DNA of 64,000 nucleotides, taken from Bacteroidales bacterium (GTDB lineage Bacteria > Bacteroidota > Bacteroidia > Bacteroidales > F082). Made by a program: the position numbers and the translations under genes. The notes below the pieces were generated by a model. It searched no databases. It was given only the letters and a program-made list of their open reading frames with translations, and was not told where the DNA came from. Below are positions 51,965-60,803 of the stretch, in pieces. The stretch's first letter is position 1. Every line of letters begins with the position of its first letter. The DNA is taken from assembly GCA_900769945.1 (NCBI GenBank), contig CAAGIO010000028.1, positions 1 to 64,000 on the forward strand, in the 5' to 3' direction.

Positions 51965-54523
51965 ATGAAAAAACTCTTCTTGTTAGTAGTTGTCGTACTT
52001 CTTGGGTTTGGTTCATTGTTTGCCAATCCTGTTGATGTTAATACGGCACAGTCCTTAGGACTAAAGTTTGTTCAAGCAAATTTTGAGCAGACAAGAGATT
52101 TAGGTATGCAGTTGGTTTACACTGTTAAATCAGATAACGGTGACGACTGTTTGTATGTGTTCAATGTAGGAAGTAACGGATTCATAATGTTATCTGCTAC
52201 TGATAATGTACGTCCTGTACTTGCTTATTCCGAAGAGAGTTTGTTTGATGCAAGCAATCCATATAATGGAGTGAACTTTATGCTTGAGACTTATAAAGGA
52301 AGTATCAGCTATGCCATCGAGAACAATATTCCTTCAACACCTGAGGTTCAGGCTCAATGGAAATCTCTTGAAAACTGTGGTAACCTTTCTTCAAAGAGAG
52401 GCTCAAAGGTTGGACCTATCAGCGATTTGAAATGGAATCAGGACAGCCCATATAACCTGTATGCACCGGAAATCGCTGATGGTCCTGGTGGTCGCTGCTA
52501 TGCCGGCTGTGTGGCAACAGCTATCTCAATGGTGATGCACGTCCATAAAGAGCCATTGAAGGGAATAGGCTCACATTCTTATGTCTCAAGAACCCACCAT
52601 TACAACCTCACAGTGAATTTCGCCGACGCCACGTACGACTGGGATAATATGCCAAACACCTTGGGTGGTGCTTCTCAGACTGAGATTGAGGCCGTGGCTC
52701 TCCTTATGTATCACTGCGGTGTCGCTGTTGATATGGACTTCGGTGGCTCTGCCGATGGCGGTAGCGGTGCTTACTCTGACGACGTCCCAAGCCGTATGTC
52801 ACAATACTTTGGCTATGGATACTGCTCAAAGAAAAGCAGAGCTACTTACACCCTCTCTAACTGGAACTCAATGCTGAAGGCTGAGTTCGACCTCGGCCGC
52901 CCTGTTTATTACTCTGGACAGAGCGAGGACGGCGGCCATGCTTTCATGTGCGACGGTTATGACGAGGACGACTTTATGCACTTCAACTTCGGCTGGAGCG
53001 GCTCAGATAATGGCTGGTATGCTGTTGACGCTATCGACTTTAACCGTAACTCTGCCGCTATCTTCAACTTCGTTCCTTCTTCAGTTTATGAAGGTACAGT
53101 TAAAGCTCCTGAGAACCTCTCTGTTGTAAAGACAAGCGAGACATCTCAAGAAGCTAATATAAGCTGGAAAAACCCTGCAAAAACAATGAACAACCAGCAG
53201 GTCTCTTCATTAGACCAAATCGTCATTACAAGAGACGGCGTCGTCATCGCTACTTTCGACAACGCTACTCCGGGTGCCGACATGTCATACGTTGACACTG
53301 AAGTTCCTTGCTTCAGCACATTCGAATATAAGGTCTATGCTGTCAATGGTGGTGTAAAAGGCGTCTCAGCAGCCGCTTCTGAGTCTTTCGGTCCTACATG
53401 CGAATGGAAAATCGTCGCCACATCAAACAACATGTCTGGCTGGAAAGGTGGACGCGTAGTGGCTTACGACGGTGCTGGCCGTGAACTCGCCTCTGTCACA
53501 ATGACAAGCAATAACCCTACTTCTTTCCCTGTTGATGTCACCCTCGGAAGAGTGTGGTTCGAATGGAAACAGTCATCTGATGAAATAACAAGCATGTCAT
53601 TCAAGATCAAAGACGCCTCTGGCTCAACGGTTTATGAATACTCTGGCTCAACAAACGATATTCCAAGCGGTGTCCTCTACTCTGGTAATAACGGCTGCGG
53701 CAATAATACCCAGTGCGATACTCCTTCCGATTTATACGCTACTCAAGACGGCGATAATATCGTCCTTTCTTGGGCAGGCGTAGCAAACCCTGCTTACGGT
53801 TATAATATCTATCGCGACGGCGTCCTTTTCAAACTCTCTTCTTCAAACGAGTTCGTTGATGAAGCCCCAGCAGTCGGTGGACACTGCTATCAGGTGTGCG
53901 TTCTCTGTGACGGTGGCGAATCTGCCTTCTCTAACGAGGCTTGCGCTAACGCTGGCGAAGGCTGCGAATCCGGCTCTAACTTGTGGTATGAACTTCAGTC
54001 AAATATGAAACCTATTATCACTTGGAACGCCCCAGCTAACACAGAAGGCCTTAGCGGTTATTATGTCTATAGAAAAGTTAATGACGGCGAATATGAACGT
54101 ATTAAGATTGTAGCCGCTAATAAAACTGAATATAAAGAGACTAAGACTCTTGAATATGATAACTGGTACACTTACAAAGTGATGGCTTATTATCAGGATA
54201 TTGACTGCTTCGCTGCTCCTATTAAAGCAATGTATGGCAACCAATATTGTGTTTCTGTTTACTACTCAGTTGATGGCGTCGATGAAACAGCTTCAAATAA
54301 TGTAAGTATCTATCCTAACCCTGCTAAAGATGTCTTGTCAATCAATGCTGATAACCTTAGCAGCATCATGATTTACAACTCTATAGGCCAGAAAGTTTTG
54401 GATATGGTTGTCGATACTAACGAGACAACACTGGATATCACTAACTTAGAATCCGGAATTTACTTCGTCCGCCTTATCGCTGATGGTCGTGAGGTAACTC
54501 AGAAAGTCTCTATCGTAAGATAA
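51965..54523 (+). CDS. C10 cysteine protease, third of tandem operon
   Basis: An 852-residue secreted C10 protease. Signal peptide about 1-20 (KKLFLLVVVVLLGFGSLFA). The propeptide contains LYVFNVGSNGFIMLSATDNV. Cys182 lies in YAGCVATAISMVMHVHKEP and His325 in DGGHAFMCDGYDEDD. The motif that is HFNWGW in the three relatives reads HFNFGW here, a Trp to Phe change next to the active site. After it come a fibronectin-like domain, the GWKGGRVVAYDGAG beta domain, two more FnIII-like modules, and a T9SS sorting domain (about 775-852, IYPNPAKDVLSI). A terminator lies 40 bp downstream and ends the operon. Confidence 0.92.
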   Translation: MKKLFLLVVVVLLGFGSLFANPVDVNTAQSLGLKFVQANFEQTRDLGMQLVYTVKSDNGDDCLYVFNVGSNGFIMLSATDNVRPVLAYSEESLFDASNPYNGVNFMLETYKGSISYAIENNIPSTPEVQAQWKSLENCGNLSSKRGSKVGPISDLKWNQDSPYNLYAPEIADGPGGRCYAGCVATAISMVMHVHKEPLKGIGSHSYVSRTHHYNLTVNFADATYDWDNMPNTLGGASQTEIEAVALLMYHCGVAVDMDFGGSADGGSGAYSDDVPSRMSQYFGYGYCSKKSRATYTLSNWNSMLKAEFDLGRPVYYSGQSEDGGHAFMCDGYDEDDFMHFNFGWSGSDNGWYAVDAIDFNRNSAAIFNFVPSSVYEGTVKAPENLSVVKTSETSQEANISWKNPAKTMNNQQVSSLDQIVITRDGVVIATFDNATPGADMSYVDTEVPCFSTFEYKVYAVNGGVKGVSAAASESFGPTCEWKIVATSNNMSGWKGGRVVAYDGAGRELASVTMTSNNPTSFPVDVTLGRVWFEWKQSSDEITSMSFKIKDASGSTVYEYSGSTNDIPSGVLYSGNNGCGNNTQCDTPSDLYATQDGDNIVLSWAGVANPAYGYNIYRDGVLFKLSSSNEFVDEAPAVGGHCYQVCVLCDGGESAFSNEACANAGEGCESGSNLWYELQSNMKPIITWNAPANTEGLSGYYVYRKVNDGEYERIKIVAANKTEYKETKTLEYDNWYTYKVMAYYQDIDCFAAPIKAMYGNQYCVSVYYSVDGVDETASNNVSIYPNPAKDVLSINADNLSSIMIYNSIGQKVLDMVVDTNETTLDITNLESGIYFVRLIADGREVTQKVSIVR

Positions 54524-54562
54524 TCTCTGTGGTGTGATTATCACACTCGCTTATAATATTAT

Positions 54563-54594
54563 AGCCTGTGTCAATTCTTGGCACAGGCTTTTTG
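54563..54594 (+). terminator. Terminator of the tandem C10 protease operon
   Basis: AGCCTGTG (54563-54570) pairs with CACAGGCT (54582-54589), followed by a run of Ts on the plus strand. A small GTGTGA-TTA-TCACAC hairpin lies just before it at 54532-54546. Confidence 0.75.
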
Positions 54595-54770
54595 TCTTCT
54601 TCCTTGCCTACCATTAATGCCAATCGACTTACATCTGTTCCTTTGTGTTCATTCTTAGAACATAATCTTATCCTAAAAACAAAATAGAAATGTCTAACTT
54701 GCTGATAAGCAGAGTTGTAGAATACAATGTTTCGGGAACTATACCACATTTCATCTATCAATATAAACAA
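54595..54770. other. Intergenic gap after the C10 operon
   Basis: No gene or clear signal seen between the operon terminator and the folA terminator. Short frames on both strands look fortuitous. Confidence 0.5.
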
Positions 54771-54799
54771 AGTCTGAGCCCGAAGATAGGACCCAGACT
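54771..54799 (-). terminator. Probable terminator downstream of folA
   Basis: On the minus strand AGTCTG pairs with CAGACT (54794-54799 with 54771-54776), with further G-C pairs inside, followed by TTTGTTT. It lies 34 bp after the folA stop. Confidence 0.55.
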
Positions 54800-54833
54800 A
54801 TATTTGTTAAGGATTATTGATAACAATCTCAGA

Positions 54834-55331
54834 TTATTTCCGTTCCCATGTTTCAAATCTGTATTCGAAGTCGGTTTGAGGGTCATTGTCGATGACGTTT
54901 AATTCTGTCAGTTCCCATTCGTTAAAATTGATGATAGGGAAGAAGGTGTCGGCTTCAAAACTTTTGTCAATCCTTGTAAGATACAGTTTGTTGACAATAG
55001 GGAGGAATTGTTCGTAAATCATTCCGCCGCCCATGATGATGACTTCGGGTTCGTTTTTAACAAGACTCATAGCGTCGTTGATTGAGTGTGCGCATTCGAA
55101 TCCATCGGGAGGGGTTTGAAGTCTTGAAGAGATGATGATATTTCGTCTGTTTGGCAGTGCCTTTTGCCCCGGCAGCGACAGATAGGTGTTGTAACCCATC
55201 AGCACACATTTGCCTACGGTCAGGGCTTTGAAATGCTTGAGGTCGTTGGAGATGTGCCAAATCAGGTCACCGTCCTTGCCGATAGCCCTGTTCTTTGCTA
55301 ATGCTACTATTATAGAAAGAGTCTGTCCCAT
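54834..55331 (-). CDS. folA: Dihydrofolate reductase
   Basis: A 165-residue DHFR that regenerates tetrahydrofolate with NADPH. Motifs: LSIIVALAKNRAIGKDGDLIWHISNDLKHFK (residues 4-34), with the acidic catalytic residue Asp in place within the NDLKHF helix; VLMGYNTYLSLPGQKALPNRRNI; EVIIMGGGMIYEQFLP; and KLYLTRI. It is the last gene of the operon behind thyA, and it recycles the dihydrofolate that ThyA produces. Confidence 0.96.
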   Translation of the reverse strand: MGQTLSIIVALAKNRAIGKDGDLIWHISNDLKHFKALTVGKCVLMGYNTYLSLPGQKALPNRRNIIISSRLQTPPDGFECAHSINDAMSLVKNEPEVIIMGGGMIYEQFLPIVNKLYLTRIDKSFEADTFFPIINFNEWELTELNVIDNDPQTDFEYRFETWERK

Positions 55332-55332
55332 A

Positions 55333-56160
55333 TTATACTGATACCTCTGCTTTTATTGAATCGTAAGGGTTATAATTTTCTAAGGTGAAGTCCTCGTATT
55401 TGAATGCGAAAATGTCTTTTACCTCGCGGTTTAACCTCATTGTAGGCAGTTGGCGCGGTTGTCGTGATAGCTGTAGTTTTACTTGTTCAATGTGGTTGTT
55501 ATAGATATGCACATCGCCGAAGGTATGAACGAAGTCGCCGGCTTCCAACCCGCACACTTGTGCCATCATCATTGTCAGTAGTGAGTAAGATGCTATGTTA
55601 AAAGGAACGCCGAGGAATACGTCTGCGGAGCGTTGATATAACTGGCATGAGAGTCTGCCGTTGGCAACATAGAACTGGAAGAATGCGTGGCAGGGTGGGA
55701 GAGAAGCCTTGCCGGCAGCGATGTTCTTTGAAAAGTCTTTCTCTTTCTCATCAGGTAAAACGCTTGGATTCCATGCAGTTACGATATGACGGCGGCTGTT
55801 TGGGTTATTCTTTATGCTCTCAACCACATCACGTATCTGGTCGATGCCGTCGTTGTTCCAGTTTCGCCACTGTGCACCATAAACCGGTCCGAGGTCACCG
55901 TCTTCATTGGCCCACTCGTCCCAGATACTCACCTTATTATTATTAAGGTATCTGATATTTGTGTCCCCGTTTATCATCCATAACAACTCATAGATGATTG
56001 ATTTCAGGTGGACTTTCTTCGTTGTCACGAGAGGGAAGCCTTCGGAAAGATTGAACCTCATCTGATGTCCGAAAACACTGATTGTCCCCGTTCCGGTGCG
56101 GTCGCCTTTTTGAACACCCTCGTCAAGGATTCTTTGTAACAAGTCGAGATACTGCTTCAT
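55333..56160 (-). CDS. thyA: Thymidylate synthase
   Basis: A 275-residue ThyA that makes dTMP from dUMP with methylene-tetrahydrofolate. The N-terminus KQYLDLLQRILDEGVQKGDRTGTGT is diagnostic; the active-site Cys is in LPPCHAFFQFYV, with QRSADVFLGVPFNIASYSLL after it and GDVHIYNNHIEQV. An extra segment of about 11 residues (around KEKDFSKNIAAGKA) precedes the active site compared with the 264-residue E. coli enzyme. It lies 1 bp from both neighbours and is read with folA. Confidence 0.97.
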   Translation of the reverse strand: MKQYLDLLQRILDEGVQKGDRTGTGTISVFGHQMRFNLSEGFPLVTTKKVHLKSIIYELLWMINGDTNIRYLNNNKVSIWDEWANEDGDLGPVYGAQWRNWNNDGIDQIRDVVESIKNNPNSRRHIVTAWNPSVLPDEKEKDFSKNIAAGKASLPPCHAFFQFYVANGRLSCQLYQRSADVFLGVPFNIASYSLLTMMMAQVCGLEAGDFVHTFGDVHIYNNHIEQVKLQLSRQPRQLPTMRLNREVKDIFAFKYEDFTLENYNPYDSIKAEVSV

Positions 56161-56161
56161 A

Positions 56162-57433
56162 CTATTCTTCTGGATTGTGTCTGTATTTGAATACGATGGC
56201 GAACACTATGGCGACAACTAAAGCGTAGGCTGCGAAAACGAACCAAGCCTGCTGCCAGCCTTGAGCAACGACTTCGGGCGAGGTGCCTGATGGAAGGTTA
56301 TAAACGAAATGATTTACAACGGCTTGAGCACCTAATGTTCCTATCGTTGCACCTATGCCGTTGGTCATAAGGAAGAAAAGACCTTGGGCTGATGAGCGTG
56401 TGCTCGCACTTGTCTCTTTGTCAACGAAAAGAGAACCGCTGATGTTGAAGAAGTCAAACGCTACGCCATAGACAATACATGACAAGACGAAGAGCCACAC
56501 ACCGTTGCCGGGATTTCCAAGACCGAAGAACCCGAAACGAAGAACCCATGCGAACATTGCTATAAGCATCACCTTCTTGATTCCGAACCTCTTTAAGAAG
56601 AAGGGAATCAATAAGATACATAATGTCTCCGATACTTGTGATAGTGAGATGAGGATGTTGGCGTGTTCAACACCGAAGGTGCCGGCATATTTTTCTATCT
56701 CTCCGAAACTTGTTATGAAAGGGTTGGCGAATCCGTTGGTTATCTGTAATGAGACGCCGAGAAGCATTGAGAAGATGAAGAAGTATGCCATTCTTTTATC
56801 TTTGAACAAGGCAAAGGCGCGAAGACCGAGCTTGTCAACAAACGACTGTGATTTGGATGTGTCGATAGGGCATTTGGGTAGCGTCAGGGAATAAAGGCCG
56901 AGGACGATGCCTATCCCGCCACTTACTGCGAACTGCGCTGCTGAAGGTTGGAACTTGAGTAAGTCAACGACCCACATGGTGCAGATGAAGCCTATTGTTC
57001 CGAAGACCCTGATAGGCGGGAATGCTTTTATGGTGTCAAGACCTGCCTTTTCTAATGCGTTATAAGCCACTGAGTTAGATAATGCAAGTGTTGGCATGTA
57101 GAACGCTACACCTATTGTATATAAGCTGAATAAAGGTGTAAACTGAACATTATCGCCGGCATTAATCCCATAATAAGCGGCGGAAATCATTGCGACACCT
57201 GAAATCAAGTGGCAGAGACTCAAACACTTCTGCGCTTGAATCCATCTGTCTGCAATGATGCCAATAAGTGCGGGCATGAATATCGAAACAATACCTTGGA
57301 TTGAGTAAAAAACACCTATGTGTGATGACATACCATGTTTGGCAAGATAAGTGCCCATACATGTCAGATACGCTCCCCAAACAGCAAACTGCAGGAAGTT
57401 CATGACGATAAGACGTGATTTTATGTTATTCAT
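56162..57433 (-). CDS. Nucleoside:H+ symporter family MFS transporter
   Basis: A 423-residue 12-TM transporter of the NupG/XapB-like nucleoside symporter family. The first helix region MNFLQFAVWGAYLTCMGTYL is typical, followed by GVFYSIQGIVSIFMPALIG and DRWIQAQK. The C-terminal half has FDFFNISGSLFVDKETSAS and SSAQGLFFLMTNGIGATIGT. It should import nucleosides for salvage, which fits its place ahead of thyA-folA. Confidence 0.88.
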   Translation of the reverse strand: MNNIKSRLIVMNFLQFAVWGAYLTCMGTYLAKHGMSSHIGVFYSIQGIVSIFMPALIGIIADRWIQAQKCLSLCHLISGVAMISAAYYGINAGDNVQFTPLFSLYTIGVAFYMPTLALSNSVAYNALEKAGLDTIKAFPPIRVFGTIGFICTMWVVDLLKFQPSAAQFAVSGGIGIVLGLYSLTLPKCPIDTSKSQSFVDKLGLRAFALFKDKRMAYFFIFSMLLGVSLQITNGFANPFITSFGEIEKYAGTFGVEHANILISLSQVSETLCILLIPFFLKRFGIKKVMLIAMFAWVLRFGFFGLGNPGNGVWLFVLSCIVYGVAFDFFNISGSLFVDKETSASTRSSAQGLFFLMTNGIGATIGTLGAQAVVNHFVYNLPSGTSPEVVAQGWQQAWFVFAAYALVVAIVFAIVFKYRHNPEE

Positions 57434-57450
57434 TTCTAAAAATTATTGAA

Positions 57451-58035
57451 TTATTTGTTTTTACGTTTGTTTATCTCTTCATTGATCTTTGATGCTATTT
57501 CGTACTCCTCTTTATCTATGGCTTCTCTCAAAAGTTGCTTCAGAGTGTTGTCGTCGAGCCTCTCGTACTTGTCTTTTTCGGGATAAATAATCTCATCTTC
57601 CTCCTCTTCCTCTTGTGTGTCGATGTCATTAATGTCGATGCCTGCTTCTTCAAGGACGCCGGAGTTGGTGAGAATAGGGCATTTGAATCTGACGGCTAAT
57701 GCCACGGCGTCCGACGGCCTTGCATCTATTATGCTTTCTTCGCCTTCTTTGACACATACTATCTGCGAGAAAAATATGCCTTCTTTAAAGGCGTTGATTA
57801 TCACATGCTTGATTGTTATCCCGTAGTTTTTTGCGAATGAAAACATTAGGTCGTGGGTCAAAGGACGCCTGCTCTCATGTCCTTCAATGGCTGCCGCAAT
57901 GGAGTTAGCCTCCAAACCACCTATTATTATAGGCAGCTTGAGGTCCGATTCCTTGCACCCTAATATAAGCGCGTAAGCCCCACTTTGAGAGTAGGAATAC
58001 GATAACCCGACTACTTCAAGTAAAATCTTATTCAT
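57451..58035 (-). CDS. Bifunctional nuclease (BFN/DUF151) protein
   Basis: A 194-residue protein. The DUF151 (bifunctional nuclease) domain is residues 1-130: SGAYALILGCKESDLKLPIII, GGLEANSIAAAIEGHESRRPLTHDL, and DARPSDAVALAVRFKCPIL, which carries the conserved RPSDAxALAxR core. An acidic linker (TQEEEEEDE) leads to a UVR-like motif (LKQLLREAIDKEEYEIASKI). Plant relatives cut both DNA and RNA. The bacterial role is not settled. It is the first gene of the bfn-nup-thyA-folA operon, so a role in nucleotide recycling is plausible. Confidence 0.88.
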   Translation of the reverse strand: MNKILLEVVGLSYSYSQSGAYALILGCKESDLKLPIIIGGLEANSIAAAIEGHESRRPLTHDLMFSFAKNYGITIKHVIINAFKEGIFFSQIVCVKEGEESIIDARPSDAVALAVRFKCPILTNSGVLEEAGIDINDIDTQEEEEEDEIIYPEKDKYERLDDNTLKQLLREAIDKEEYEIASKINEEINKRKNK

Positions 58036-58198
58036 TCTACAAAAATACGTAGATTCTTTGGAATCACGACCGCAAAATTAATTTTTATTTTATTAAATTT
58101 TTTCTTTGTTAGAAACAAAAAATATTTAGAAATTTGCAAATTGAAAATGTACGAAAGAAGATTTTCAAACTACAATAATTATTAACTAAATTTAACTT

Positions 58199-60397
58199 AT
58201 GAATTGGATTATTTATTTGGTTCTCGCAGCGTCGGTGTTAGCTTTGGGATTCGCTTATTTCTTCTATAAGAGGATGCTCAAAGAGGACGAGGGAACAGAC
58301 TTGATGAAGAAAATTGCATTGCATGTCAGAAAAGGTGCTATGGCTTACTTGAAACAGCAGTACAAGGTTGTGATTATTGTTTTCATTATCTTGGCTGTCA
58401 TTTTTGGTGTGATGTCGTTCTTTGACTTACAGAATGGCTGGGTGTGGTTCGCCTTCTTAACGGGTGGCTTCTTCTCTGGGCTTGCAGGTTTCTTTGGAAT
58501 GAAGACTGCTACTTATGCATCGGCACGTACAGCAAATGCGGCCCGTAGGTCATTAAATAACGGTTTACAGGTGGCATTCCGTTCAGGGGCCGTCATGGGC
58601 TTAGTCGTTGTGGGCCTTGCACTTCTCGACATCAGCCTTTGGTTCCTTGTACTTGACCATTTTGTTGGTGAGGATCATCACCTTGTGGTAATCACAACCA
58701 CAATGTTGACCTTTGGAATGGGTGCCTCAACACAGGCTTTGTTCGCTCGTGTCGGTGGCGGTATTTATACAAAGGCCGCTGACGTTGGTGCAGACCTCGT
58801 TGGAAAGACCGAGTTCAACATTCCGGAGGACGACCCTCGCAACCCTGCTACTATCGCTGATAATGTCGGTGACAACGTTGGCGATGTCGCCGGTATGGGT
58901 GCCGACCTTTATGAGTCATACGCCGGCTCTATACTCGCTACCGCTGCCCTCGGCGCAGCAGCCTTCGCTGGCGGTTGCTATGATATGCAGCTCAAGGCGG
59001 TGTTCGCACCTATGCTTATCGCCGCTGTGGGCGTGCTGCTTTCCCTCATTGGTATCTTTATGGTGAAGACAAAAGAAGACGCCGGCATGAAACAGCTCCT
59101 TGGCGCATTGTCACGCGGCACCAACACCTCATCTGTGCTTATCGCTATAGCAACGTTCGTCATCTTATGGGCTCTCGACCTCGAAAACTGGGTCGGAATA
59201 TCTTTCTCCGTAGTAGTTGGTCTGCTCGCAGGTGTCATCATCGGAAAATTCACAGAATATTATACTTCCCAATCGTATAAACCTACACAAAAGGTCGCTG
59301 AAAGCTCACAGACCGGTCCCGCAACAGTCATTATCTCTGGTCTCGGTCTCGGTATGATTTCAACAGCGGTTCCTGTCATCACCATTGGTTGCGCCATCAT
59401 TCTCGCCTACCTCTGTGCTATAGGCTTCGATGTCGCTAACTTCTTTACAGCAGCCAACCTCTCAACAGGTCTTTATGGTATTGGTATCGCTGCTGTCGGT
59501 ATGCTCTCGACACTCGGCATCACCCTTGCTACTGATGCTTACGGCCCTATCGCTGACAACGCCGGTGGTAACGCCGAAATGAGCGGCCTCGGTGAGGAAG
59601 TACGTAAACGTACCGACGCCCTCGATGCTCTCGGAAACACCACAGCAGCAACAGGTAAGGGATTCGCTATAGGCTCTGCCGCCCTTACTGCCCTCGCACT
59701 CCTCGCCTCATATATTGAGGAAATAAAGATTGCCCTCGTGCGTATCGGACAGTCAACACTCGATCTTGGCAACGGAATAACCGTTGAGACAGCAAAAGCA
59801 TCCTTAATTGACTTCATGGAATATTATCAGGTTAACTTGATGAACCCTAAAGTCCTTATCGGCATCTTCATCGGTGCAATGATGGCCTTCCTGTTCTGCG
59901 GACTGACAATGAATGCGGTGGGTCGCGCAGCACAGAAGATGGTGGAGGAAGTACGTCGCCAGTTTACTGAGATAAAAGGTATCCTTGAAGGTAAGGCTGA
60001 ACCTGAATACGCACGCTGCGTTGAGATTTCAACTAAAGGCGCACAACAAGAAATGTTATTCCCTTCAATACTCGCTATCGTCGCCCCTGTGGTAGTAGGT
60101 CTCTTGTTCGGCCCTGCCGGAGTGCTCGGCCTGCTTATCGGCGGCCTCTCATGCGGCTTCGTCCTCGCTGTATTTATGGCTAACGCCGGCGGCGCATGGG
60201 ATAATGCTAAGAAATATGTTGAAGAAGGTAACTTCGGTGGCAAAGGCTCTGCTAACCATAAGGCTACCGTTGTGGGCGACACCGTCGGTGACCCATTCAA
60301 AGATACATCAGGCCCTTCATTGAATATCTTGATTAAACTTATGAGCATGGTGTCAATCGTAATGGCTGGTCTTACAGTGGCTTTCAATGTTATTTAA
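58199..60397 (+). CDS. hppA: Membrane-bound pyrophosphatase (ion-translocating)
   Basis: A 732-residue, about 16-TM pyrophosphatase that couples PPi hydrolysis to Na+ and/or H+ pumping. The substrate site has DVGADLVGKTEFNIPEDDPR, NPATIADNVGDNVGDVAGMG, DAYGPIADNAGGNAEMSGL, and HKATVVGDTVGDPFKDTSGP near the C-terminus. GNTTAATGKG has Ala where potassium-independent enzymes have Lys, so this one should be K+-dependent. Na+ or dual pumping is known from Bacteroides members, but which ion is used here needs testing. It is followed by its own terminator. Confidence 0.96.
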   Translation: MNWIIYLVLAASVLALGFAYFFYKRMLKEDEGTDLMKKIALHVRKGAMAYLKQQYKVVIIVFIILAVIFGVMSFFDLQNGWVWFAFLTGGFFSGLAGFFGMKTATYASARTANAARRSLNNGLQVAFRSGAVMGLVVVGLALLDISLWFLVLDHFVGEDHHLVVITTTMLTFGMGASTQALFARVGGGIYTKAADVGADLVGKTEFNIPEDDPRNPATIADNVGDNVGDVAGMGADLYESYAGSILATAALGAAAFAGGCYDMQLKAVFAPMLIAAVGVLLSLIGIFMVKTKEDAGMKQLLGALSRGTNTSSVLIAIATFVILWALDLENWVGISFSVVVGLLAGVIIGKFTEYYTSQSYKPTQKVAESSQTGPATVIISGLGLGMISTAVPVITIGCAIILAYLCAIGFDVANFFTAANLSTGLYGIGIAAVGMLSTLGITLATDAYGPIADNAGGNAEMSGLGEEVRKRTDALDALGNTTAATGKGFAIGSAALTALALLASYIEEIKIALVRIGQSTLDLGNGITVETAKASLIDFMEYYQVNLMNPKVLIGIFIGAMMAFLFCGLTMNAVGRAAQKMVEEVRRQFTEIKGILEGKAEPEYARCVEISTKGAQQEMLFPSILAIVAPVVVGLLFGPAGVLGLLIGGLSCGFVLAVFMANAGGAWDNAKKYVEEGNFGGKGSANHKATVVGDTVGDPFKDTSGPSLNILIKLMSMVSIVMAGLTVAFNVI

Positions 60398-60417
60398 CGC
60401 ATAGTTTTATATTGTAA

Positions 60418-60450
60418 GATGGGTCTGGTTCGCCAGGCCCATCTTTTTTT
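60418..60450 (+). terminator. Terminator of hppA
   Basis: An 11-bp stem (60418-60428 with 60433-60443, one G-U pair) with a TTCG tetraloop, then seven Ts. A textbook plus-strand terminator. Confidence 0.9.
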
Positions 60451-60738
60451 AACCGATGATCTTCCTACTTGTTATTTCAAATGTTGCTCCACGCTATATT
60501 GAGAAGTGTATTATCTGTTGATAATCAATGTGATATATTGGTCGTTTGGCGCAAGCTACTAATTCATTCTAAATGATGAGATTATTAGGCAACTTCAATC
60601 ACTCTAACATCTCTCATACCTTATTATATATGTCTTTCTGATTTTATTATTGAAACATCCTGTCTTTCCTTGTCCTTAATAATCAAAAAGATAGTTGAGT
60701 TGTCAAATTTTCTTGTTGTATATTTTGTGATTTTTTTT
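60451..60738. other. AT-rich intergenic gap
   Basis: No gene, repeat or clear structure seen between the hppA terminator and the promoter of the acyl-CoA ligase gene. Confidence 0.5.
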
Positions 60739-60769
60739 CTTGAATGTAAAAAATAAATTACTACTTTTG
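60739..60769 (+). promoter_or_regulatory. Promoter of the acyl-CoA ligase gene
   Basis: CTTG at 60739-60742, a 19-base spacer, then TACTTTTG at 60762-60769. This fits the Bacteroidota consensus and gives a leader of about 30 bases before ATG 60804. Confidence 0.65.
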
Positions 60770-60803
60770 CCTTTTATTATCGTATTAACTTAAATAAGGA
60801 GAT

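Noticed and set aside
54532..54546. Small GTGTGA-TTA-TCACAC hairpin after the third C10 protease
   Set aside because: It is too short for a separate role and lies just ahead of the genuine terminator.
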